Source of the DNA: Firmicutes bacterium UBA6811
GTDB lineage: Bacteria; Bacillota; SHA-98; UBA4971
NCBI GenBank assembly: GCA_002452295.1
Contig: DKEX01000045.1
Location: 1-6,421, forward strand
Length of the DNA stretch: 6,421 nt
Direction: 5' to 3'
The stretch's first letter is position 1; each line of letters opens with the position of its first letter. Of this stretch, positions 1 through 4,672 are shown piece by piece. The translations under genes and the position numbers were made by a program. The notes below the pieces were generated by a model, which made no database searches, was not told the DNA's origin, and saw only the letters and a program-made list of their open reading frames with translations.

Positions 1-832
1 AGAGGTCTTCGTCATTGGTGGCGAAGAGGCCGCCGATGTTGACGAGCGCGTCCTTCTTCGCGCTCATGGTACAGCCGTCGCCGTACGAGAACATTTCCCG
101 GGCAATATCCCCGATGCTCTTGTGCGCGTAGCCTTCCTCGCGCTCCTTGATGAAGTAGGCATTCTCGGCGAACCGGGCGGCATCGAAGAAGACCCTGATC
201 CCGTGCTCCCTCGCTATTCTGCTCACCTCGCGGATGTTGGCCATCGATACTGGCTGGCCGCCGTTGTTGTTGCACGTGACCGTGATGTTAATGAACGGTA
301 TGCGCTCCCTGCCGTAGCGTCGTATCTCGTCCAGGAGGCGCTCTGTATCTATGTTTCCCTTGAACGGGTGGCGGGTTGCGGTCTCGTAGCCTTCCCTTAT
401 CACCAGGTTTACCGGCTCGCCCCCCTTCAGGCGGATGTGGCCCTCGGTGGTGTCGAAGTGCATGTTGCCGAGCACGCGGTCGCCAGGCCTTACCAGCATC
501 GTGGTGAGGATGTTCTCGGCGCCCCGGCCCTGGTGGGTCGGAAGGACGTACTTGAACCCGAACAGCTCGCGCACGGTTTCCTGCAGGTGGAAGAAGTTCC
601 TGCTGCCGGCGTACGCCTCGTCGCCCGTCATGAGGCCTGCCCACTGGTTGTCGCTCATGGCGGAGGTGCCGCTGTCGGTGAGGAGGTCGATGTACACCTC
701 CTGCGACGGGATGTTGAAGACATTGTACCCGGCCTCACGGAGCACCTCTTCCCGCCTTGCCCGAGATGTCAGCCTGATGGGTTCCACCACCTTGATACGG
801 TACGGCTCGGCGTACTCGGATCTCAGTCGCAC
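1..832 (-). CDS. tnaA: Tryptophanase (L-tryptophan indole-lyase), N-terminal 277 residues, cut by window edge
   Basis: PLP-dependent beta-eliminating lyase of the tryptophanase/tyrosine phenol-lyase family; tryptophanase makes indole, pyruvate and ammonia from L-tryptophan in the cytoplasm. Visible signatures in order: EPYRIKVVEPIRLTSR near residue 9, YIDLLTDSGTSAMSD near 47, GDEAYAGSRNF near 70, the cofactor-phosphate loop PTHQGRGAEN near 98, HFDTTEGH near 125, NNNGGQPVSMAN near 188, FFDAARFAENAYFIKE near 215 (the Asp that contacts the PLP ring nitrogen) and FSYGDGCTMSAKKDALVNIGG near 248, whose second Lys (about 260) is the expected Schiff-base residue. The Asp in HFDTT is typical of tryptophanases, where tyrosine phenol-lyases have Thr, so tryptophanase is preferred although several other stretches look phenol-lyase-like. 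Family length is about 460-470, so about 190 C-terminal residues lie off the left edge. The GTG at 832 is chosen because AAGGAGG (840-846) sits 7 nt before it but only 1 nt before the ATG at 838. Divergent from the nitrilase operon. Confidence 0.9.
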   Translation of the reverse strand, partial: MRLRSEYAEPYRIKVVEPIRLTSRARREEVLREAGYNVFNIPSQEVYIDLLTDSGTSAMSDNQWAGLMTGDEAYAGSRNFFHLQETVRELFGFKYVLPTHQGRGAENILTTMLVRPGDRVLGNMHFDTTEGHIRLKGGEPVNLVIREGYETATRHPFKGNIDTERLLDEIRRYGRERIPFINITVTCNNNGGQPVSMANIREVSRIAREHGIRVFFDAARFAENAYFIKEREEGYAHKSIGDIAREMFSYGDGCTMSAKKDALVNIGGLFATNDEDL

Positions 833-838
833 ATCCAT

Positions 839-846
839 TCCTCCTT
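839..846 (-). promoter_or_regulatory. Ribosome binding site of tnaA that decides its start
   Basis: Read on the minus strand this is AAGGAGGA. It lies 7 nt before GTG at 832 and is practically adjacent to ATG at 838, so the GTG two codons downstream is the better start. Confidence 0.7.
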
Positions 847-905
847 TTCGCGGCTCTCTTTGGGTTGCCCTGGTGCCAGCCGCAGCCGCCCGGAACCCGC
901 AGCCG

Positions 906-942
906 TGGGCCTATCGCCTGAGGATCCTTCTACTCACGCCCA
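906..942 (-). other. Possible folded element in the tnaA leader
   Basis: Two nested inverted repeats are visible: TGGGC at 906-910 with GCCCA at 938-942, and TGAG at 919-922 with CTCA at 933-936, separated by an asymmetric internal loop. It would lie roughly 75-110 nt upstream of the tnaA start if a tnaA transcript covers it. There is no U tract and it matches no riboswitch or T-box consensus that I know. No convincing tnaA promoter was seen on the minus strand here. It could be chance pairing in GC-rich DNA. Confidence 0.25.
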
Positions 943-1004
943 GGTGTTTCCTGCCGAGAGGCTCGGTTGCGCAGCGGCGCGGGGGGGTCGCGTTCGCAAG
1001 TGGT

Positions 1005-1032
1005 TTGGTGCCGCGCAGGGCTATGGTATAAT
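1005..1032 (+). promoter_or_regulatory. Sigma-A-type extended -10 promoter for the nucleotidyltransferase-nitrilase operon
   Basis: A perfect -10 hexamer TATAAT lies at 1027-1032, preceded by TGG (1024-1026), the extended -10 signature TGn. A weak -35, TTGGTG at 1005-1010, is 16 nt upstream. It stands out sharply from the surrounding GC-rich DNA. Transcription would begin near 1039-1042 and produce a leader of about 230 nt before the first gene at 1273. Confidence 0.75.
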
Positions 1033-1039
1033 CTTGGCA

Positions 1040-1272
1040 GGACGACCAGATGCGGCTTCATAAGTCGGTGTCACTTTGCGGAAGCGTGCGGGTTGCCGGT
1101 GCTGCACTCCGGGGACGGCGCCCCAAGCGGAGCGCCTCCACAGAATCCGGCCCGCGGGCGAGTGGCAGAGCCTGTGGCCCGGTCGTGGAAGGACCGGCAG
1201 CCTCCGGCGAAGTGGCAGTGATTTGCAAGCTTGTGCTCAGCCTGACCAGATCCGCGAAAGGCGAGGATTCGC
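1040..1272 (+). other. Long GC-rich untranslated leader with hairpins, function unknown
   Basis: Between the promoter and the ATG at 1273 there are about 230 bases without a convincing gene. Visible structure: GGGG/CCCC arms at 1111-1114 and 1121-1124; a perfect 10-bp palindrome at 1150-1159; a clean 6-bp stem CCGGTC/GACCGG at 1179-1184 and 1192-1197 with a 7-nt loop; and a direct repeat AGTGGCAG at 1161-1168 and 1211-1218, exactly 50 bp apart. None matches the conserved cores I know for T-box, SAM, glycine, cobalamin, ydaO, ZTP, c-di-GMP or fluoride riboswitches. Short open frames run through it, but none has a plausible RBS or recognisable product. It may be an uncharacterised structured leader or simply a GC-rich spacer. 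Confidence 0.35.
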
Positions 1273-1653
1273 ATGAAAAGCGACAAGCCCGACCTGGCAG
1301 CCTACTACGCCAGCCGATACCCGCTAACCTTCGCGCGCACAGCGGAGGCCGAGGAGGCTTTCGCGGCGCGATACGAAGAGGCGATGGACGTTGCGAGGCG
1401 CGCTGCGGCCCTCCTGAAAAGCCCTTTTGGAGCCCGCAAAGTGGTGGTCTTTGGGTCCCTGGCCTCCCGTTCCCGGTTCAACCGTTGGTCCGACATCGAC
1501 CTGGCGGCCTGGGGTATCCCCGAGAGACGGTTCTACGCCGCCGTGGGCGCCGTGACGGCACTTTCAAGCCGATTCAAAATCGATCTTGTAGACCCGGCGG
1601 ACTGCAGAGAGTCGTTGAAGGAAGCGATCGAGAGAGAAGGGGTGGAGCTGTGA
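1273..1653 (+). CDS. MNT-fold nucleotidyltransferase domain protein, first gene of the nitrilase operon
   Basis: This 126-residue protein has a minimal nucleotidyltransferase (DNA polymerase beta superfamily) fold. The core is VVVFGSLASRSRFNRWSDID at residues 57-76: the GS motif at 61-62, the metal-binding DxD pair Asp74 and Asp76, and a third acidic residue Asp104 in FKIDLVD. Residues 1-50 form a mostly helical, charged extension ahead of the core, seen in other MNT proteins of this subtype. All three catalytic acids are present, so it could transfer a nucleotide to a protein or small molecule; the substrate is unknown. Such proteins usually pair with a HEPN protein, but here the next gene is a nitrilase homologue overlapping its stop by 4 nt. 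The ATG at 1273 has a modest GAGG six bases upstream and is the first gene after the promoter at 1005-1032. Confidence 0.8.
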   Translation: MKSDKPDLAAYYASRYPLTFARTAEAEEAFAARYEEAMDVARRAAALLKSPFGARKVVVFGSLASRSRFNRWSDIDLAAWGIPERRFYAAVGAVTALSSRFKIDLVDPADCRESLKEAIEREGVEL

Positions 1654-2687
1654 GCCGGGTGGCATGCGTGCAGTTTGCGGCAAGGCGCCGGGAGTCGCCT
1701 GATGAGTTCGCCGCGCGCGTGGGCGAGCTTGTGGCCCATGCCGCAGGACTTGGCGCGGACATGGTGGTGTTCCCCGCCTACACGGGCCTGGCCTATCTGG
1801 CTGCGGCCTGCCCGGGGGCCAACCTCTTTCTGGGTCCGGGCTTCGGCGCGGCTGTGGCAAGGGTGTTTGCCTCGTCGCAAGACGGCAGCCCGCAGACCGA
1901 CTTCCTGCGGCTCTTCTCCGGCCTCGCCGCACGGCACCACGTTTACATCGCGCCGGGCACCATCCCTATGCCGACCGCAGGCGGCGTGCGGAACGTAGCT
2001 CACCTGCTGTCCCCTGAGGGCGATCTCATCGGCACCCAGGCCCAGACACACCTCTCCCGCGACGAGCGGGCCAGCGGCTTCCTGAGGGGCGACGATCTGA
2101 AGGTGTTTCGCACCTCCCTCGGGCTGGTGGGGTTCGCCATCTGCGAGGACGCCTGGTACCCCGAGGTCATGCGCATCCTGGCCCTCCAGGGGGCTGAGAT
2201 CGTGCTCGCGCCCGTGGCGGTGCCGGCGCCGTACAGCGAATGGCACCAGGTGCGCGGCATGTGGCAGGACGTCCAGCAGAACCAGGTGTTCGGCGTTGAG
2301 GCGTGCCTGGTCGGCTTGGCCGGAGGGGTCGAGTTCGAGGGCAGGTCCACGATATACGCGACGTGCGAGATGACGGAGGGCGATACCGGGGTGCTCACCC
2401 GGGCTCGTCGCACCGACGCGGAGGACGTGATCGTTGCAGATCTGTCGTTTGCGGCGATCAGGGGCACGCGCGAGCGGTTCGGGATCTTCAACCATTTCAA
2501 CGAGGACCTCTACCGGCAGTGGTTTCCTCACATCTACAGAGAATACGTCGCAGCGCAGGAGACCGCATCTCCCGGGATGCCCGCGCATCCCCCGGTGGGC
2601 GAGGTATCGCCGGCAGCGCGCGCCGCGCTCGACCTTGCCCAGAAGCTACGACGCAGAGACGCTGCGCGGCGAGGTGACGCCAGGTGA
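1650..2687 (+). CDS. Nitrilase-superfamily protein with degenerate catalytic triad (probable pseudoenzyme)
   Basis: A 345-residue carbon-nitrogen hydrolase fold. The superfamily uses a Glu-Lys-Cys triad to hydrolyse nitriles or amides. Here the Glu motif reads VVFPAYTG with Ala43 in the Glu position, and the Lys motif reads AQTHL with Gln132 replacing Lys. Only the nucleophile remains, Cys165 in GFAICEDAWYPE. The fold is otherwise complete, including EWHQVRGMWQDVQQNQVFGVEA near 197-218, the FEGRS strand near 229 and a C-terminal extension of about 45 residues. Normal nitrilase chemistry is therefore not expected; a structural or regulatory subunit, or a ligand-binding role, is more likely. 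It is clearly paralogous to the next gene. The GTG start at 1650 forms a GTGA overlap with the upstream stop, with AAGGGG-like bases before it. The frame stays open upstream to 1050, but that stretch overlaps the nucleotidyltransferase and has no nitrilase character. Confidence 0.85.
   Translation: MSRVACVQFAARRRESPDEFAARVGELVAHAAGLGADMVVFPAYTGLAYLAAACPGANLFLGPGFGAAVARVFASSQDGSPQTDFLRLFSGLAARHHVYIAPGTIPMPTAGGVRNVAHLLSPEGDLIGTQAQTHLSRDERASGFLRGDDLKVFRTSLGLVGFAICEDAWYPEVMRILALQGAEIVLAPVAVPAPYSEWHQVRGMWQDVQQNQVFGVEACLVGLAGGVEFEGRSTIYATCEMTEGDTGVLTRARRTDAEDVIVADLSFAAIRGTRERFGIFNHFNEDLYRQWFPHIYREYVAAQETASPGMPAHPPVGEVSPAARAALDLAQKLRRRDAARRGDAR
2671..2677 (+). promoter_or_regulatory. Ribosome binding site for the second nitrilase gene
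   Basis: GAGGTGA lies inside the end of the preceding gene, 6 nt before the GTG at 2684. It supports the GTG as start even though this gives the protein a long N-terminal extension. Confidence 0.55.
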
Positions 2688-3796
2688 GGCTCGTAGCGAA
2701 GGTTATCGGGACCATCCGCATGTGGGCGTTCAAGGCGCTCCTCTGGCGGGCGTCCCGCCCGGCGATAGTGCGAAGGGCCCTCGCAAGAAAGCGCATCGCG
2801 CCGAGCGCATCCTGCGCCTCGCTCGACCCATCGGCCCGCCCATCCAGGATCAGGGTCGCTGCAGTGCAGATGCGCCTTGGGCTCATCAGGAACGCGCGGC
2901 CTTACGCCGAGACCATCTACCGGCTTACGAGGGACGCCGTGGACCAGGGCGCCCAGCTCGTGGTCTTCCCGGAGGACTCGGGGACCCCGCTCATCGGGCT
3001 CGTCCCGGGCATAGAGAAACTGGCGGCGGGGGGAATAGATGCGGCGGTAGAGGGGATGGCCGGGGGCGACGTGAAGGTGGCCGAGGTGTTCCGCGTCATC
3101 TCGCCTGCGGTGAAGCGTATCTACGAGACGACGTTCTCGCTGCTCGCCCGGGCCTTCCAGGTCTACATCGTCACGGGCAGCGCCTTTCTCGAGGACGACG
3201 ACGGCAGGATGCGTGCCATCGGCTACTTCTACGGCCCTCGCGGGGAGGTCCTCGCAAAGCAGCGCAAGCTGCACCTCGTGCCCATGGAGGCCGAGTGGGG
3301 CTTCGAGCCTGGCAGCGAACTCGAGGTCCTCGATACCCCGCTCGGGCGCATGGCCTTCCCCATCTGCATGGACGCGACCTACTTCGAAACCTTCCGCATC
3401 GCCCGCCTGAGGGGAGCCGACGTCGTGATCGTCCCGTCCGCCAACAACGCGGAGTACCTCTTCTGGCCCACGATGCGGGGCATCTGGCCCAGGGTGCAGG
3501 AGAGCCAGGTGCTGGGGGTCTCGGCCGCGGCCGTCGGTAACCTCCTGGGGATACCTTTCACCGGACGCAGCGGCCTCCTTGCGCCGCTCGAGATGACGCC
3601 GTCGGGGGACGGCGTGCTCGCACAGGCCAGAACCTTCGACCAGGAAGAGATCGTGGTTGGGGACCTTGACCTTGATGCACTCCACCGCTTCAGGGACGAA
3701 AGCCCCCTGGACTTCAACGTCCCGCTGTACGAGAAATACCTGCCGGCCCTTTACAGCCGTATTGCTGAACGACCGGGAAGGAAGTGGGCTGGATAA
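2684..3796 (+). CDS. Nitrilase-superfamily carbon-nitrogen hydrolase with intact catalytic triad
   Basis: A 370-residue amidase/nitrilase fold protein. All three catalytic residues are in place: Glu97 in QLVVFPEDSG, Lys195 in KQRKLHLVPME and Cys228 in AFPICMDATYFE. The substrate cannot be read from the sequence, so nitrile and amide hydrolysis both remain possible. The fold begins at about residue 55 (SRIRVAAVQM). Residues 1-54 are an unusual basic, partly hydrophobic extension (IRMWAFKALLW followed by many Arg/Lys) that could be an amphipathic membrane or nucleic-acid contact. It shares a pattern with the preceding protein from the RGxWxxVQxxQVxGV segment through GRS, EMT, GVL and FNxxLY to PxxY, so the two arose by tandem duplication. 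The GTG start at 2684 overlaps the preceding stop (GTGA), implying translational coupling. Alternative start: ATG at 2720, which has no good RBS. Confidence 0.88.
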   Translation: MRLVAKVIGTIRMWAFKALLWRASRPAIVRRALARKRIAPSASCASLDPSARPSRIRVAAVQMRLGLIRNARPYAETIYRLTRDAVDQGAQLVVFPEDSGTPLIGLVPGIEKLAAGGIDAAVEGMAGGDVKVAEVFRVISPAVKRIYETTFSLLARAFQVYIVTGSAFLEDDDGRMRAIGYFYGPRGEVLAKQRKLHLVPMEAEWGFEPGSELEVLDTPLGRMAFPICMDATYFETFRIARLRGADVVIVPSANNAEYLFWPTMRGIWPRVQESQVLGVSAAAVGNLLGIPFTGRSGLLAPLEMTPSGDGVLAQARTFDQEEIVVGDLDLDALHRFRDESPLDFNVPLYEKYLPALYSRIAERPGRKWAG

Positions 3797-3806
3797 TGTT
3801 GCGGCG

Positions 3807-4007
3807 ATGCGGATCATGGGCTTTGCGGGACTGGTCACAGCCGTATTCAATATGGTGCAGTGGTTCGGCCTCCATCCTGAGGCATGGTGGATGGGCGTGC
3901 TGCATCTACCCCTGCTCCTGATCTCATTCTATGCATTTCTACTCTCACTTGGCAGGACATCTTCATGTCAAATAAGCTCTTCCGCCCGGCGAGTGCCGCT
4001 GGAATAG
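3807..4007 (+). CDS. Possible small two-helix membrane protein, unrecognised
   Basis: A 66-residue open frame starting 10 nt after the second nitrilase stop. Two hydrophobic stretches are visible: about residues 4-22 (MGFAGLVTAVFNMVQWFGL) and 27-48 (Trp-Trp-Met followed by LHLPLLLISFYAFLLSL). They are separated by a short HPEA turn and followed by a polar Ser/Arg tail. Codon choice in the hydrophobic part looks like real coding sequence. I recognise no family. There is no clear RBS before ATG 3807 (or ATG 3816), so translation would depend on re-initiation after the nitrilase stop; alternatively it is a remnant. If real, it may be the last gene of the operon and could anchor the nitrilase pair to the membrane, which is inference. 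Confidence 0.45.
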   Translation: MRIMGFAGLVTAVFNMVQWFGLHPEAWWMGVLHLPLLLISFYAFLLSLGRTSSCQISSSARRVPLE

Positions 4008-4024
4008 CCCAGTCTGCACAGCAA

Positions 4025-4044
4025 GTATGATAGAGGCATCGTAC
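4025..4044. promoter_or_regulatory. Candidate operator: inverted repeat over the -35 region of the MNT/HEPN promoter
   Basis: GTATGAT (4025-4031) and ATCGTAC (4038-4044) form an inverted repeat with one mismatch and a 6-nt spacer. It covers the expected -35 position of the promoter at 4051. Toxin-antitoxin operons are often autoregulated through such sites, but a repeat this short can occur by chance. Confidence 0.3.
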
Positions 4045-4056
4045 TCATGCTATAGT
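4028..4056 (+). promoter_or_regulatory. Extended -10 promoter for the MNT/HEPN pair
   Basis: TATAGT at 4051-4056 preceded by TGC (4048-4050) is an extended -10 element. The -35 at the 17-nt spacing (TGATAG, 4028-4033) is poor, as is common with extended -10 promoters. It would give a leader of about 57 nt to the GTG at 4120. Confidence 0.5.
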
Positions 4057-4104
4057 GTCAATAGGTAGACGAGCCAACACCGGTGGACTCCAGGGATCGG
4101 AAAG

Positions 4105-4113
4105 AGGAGGTGA
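4105..4113 (+). promoter_or_regulatory. Near-perfect ribosome binding site of the MNT gene
   Basis: AGGAGGTGA is almost fully complementary to the 16S rRNA tail and lies 6 nt before the GTG at 4120, fixing that GTG as the start. Confidence 0.8.
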
Positions 4114-4119
4114 AAGCGA

Positions 4120-4455
4120 GTGACTTCTGCACAGTTCCCCTCCGTTACCCCACAGCTCTTATCGGAAGCCGCCAGGCGGATCCGATCCGTAACAGACGCG
4201 AAACTCATAGTGCTATTCGGTTCACGGGCACGCGGTGACTTTCGCCCTGATAGTGACCTTGACATATTGGTGGTCGCCGAGTCCGAGCTTCCGAGATGGA
4301 AGCGTCCGACACCGATCCGCCGAGCCCTTGCCGGTCTATTCCCCGCAAAGGACATAGTCGTATACACTCCCAACGAAGTCGAGGAGTGGAAGAATGTCCC
4401 GAATGCTTTTGTCACCACCGTCTTGCGGGAGGGAAAGGTCCTATATGAAGGATAA
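4120..4455 (+). CDS. MNT-domain nucleotidyltransferase, MntA-type antitoxin
   Basis: A 111-residue minimal nucleotidyltransferase. Residues 31-51 carry VLFGSRARGDFRPDSDLDIL: GS at 34-35, exactly ten residues, then DLD (Asp46, Asp48), the GSx10DxD signature of MntA-type antitoxins that AMPylate their HEPN toxin. A third acidic residue, Asp78, lies in AKDIVVYT. All catalytic residues are intact. Its last 11 bases overlap the start of a HEPN gene, the classic antitoxin-then-toxin arrangement. It has its own promoter (about 4051) and a strong RBS. Base composition is lower in GC than the nitrilase genes to its left, as expected for a mobile defence or addiction cassette. The neighbouring HEPN is truncated, so this antitoxin may have no active partner here. 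The sequence is unlike the other MNT protein in the window beyond the core motif. Confidence 0.88.
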   Translation: MTSAQFPSVTPQLLSEAARRIRSVTDAKLIVLFGSRARGDFRPDSDLDILVVAESELPRWKRPTPIRRALAGLFPAKDIVVYTPNEVEEWKNVPNAFVTTVLREGKVLYEG

Positions 4456-4672
4456 AGGCGATCTTGCACGGGGATGGATTCGTAAGGCAGAAAGTGACCT
4501 GGCGGACGCCAGGCGCACCGTAGCAAGCGAGGGCCCATATGATACCGCATGTTTCCACTGCCAGCAGGCCGTGGAAAAGTACCTGAAGGCATTCCTCGCT
4601 TACCACGAAGAACCCGTACCACATACGCACGATCTTGAGGAACTGGCCCGCTTATGCTCCAGGGTGGACTGA
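4445..4672 (+). CDS. HEPN-domain protein, C-terminally truncated toxin partner
   Basis: A 75-residue N-terminal half of a COG2250-type HEPN domain. The pattern is WIRKAESDLADARR near residues 11-24, then YDTACFHCQQAVEKYLKAFL near 34-53, then HTHDLEELARLCS near 60-72. HEPN domains are all-helical, and those paired with MNT antitoxins are typically RNases; complete members of this group run to about 120-135 residues. Here a TGA at 4670 ends the protein after the second long helix, and no Rx4-6H motif is present, so RNase activity is not expected. The ATG at 4445 overlaps the antitoxin gene by 11 nt, with purine-rich GGGAGGGAAAGG bases upstream. The truncation lies where the convergent URO-D gene is also cut, pointing to a deletion or rearrangement rather than a natural short form. 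Confidence 0.8.
   Translation: MKDKGDLARGWIRKAESDLADARRTVASEGPYDTACFHCQQAVEKYLKAFLAYHEEPVPHTHDLEELARLCSRVD

Noticed and set aside
122..1063. 313-residue plus-strand open frame
   Set aside because: It is the antisense shadow of tnaA, whose minus-strand reading gives a clear tryptophanase with all motifs; the plus-strand protein has no recognisable pattern.
1040..1272. Known riboswitch, T-box, SRP RNA or tRNA in the leader
   Set aside because: I compared it by eye with the conserved cores I know and none matched; it is kept only as an unexplained leader.
1050..1649. 200-residue N-terminal extension of the first nitrilase from ATG 1050
   Set aside because: It is open only because GC-rich DNA has few stops; it overlaps the nucleotidyltransferase, shows no domain, and the GTG at 1650 starts right at the conserved first strand.
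2534..3850. 438-residue minus-strand open frame, and a 351-residue one at 1533-2588
   Set aside because: Both are antisense to the two nitrilase genes, low-complexity and rich in Arg/Gly/His/Pro; the plus-strand genes have clear family motifs.
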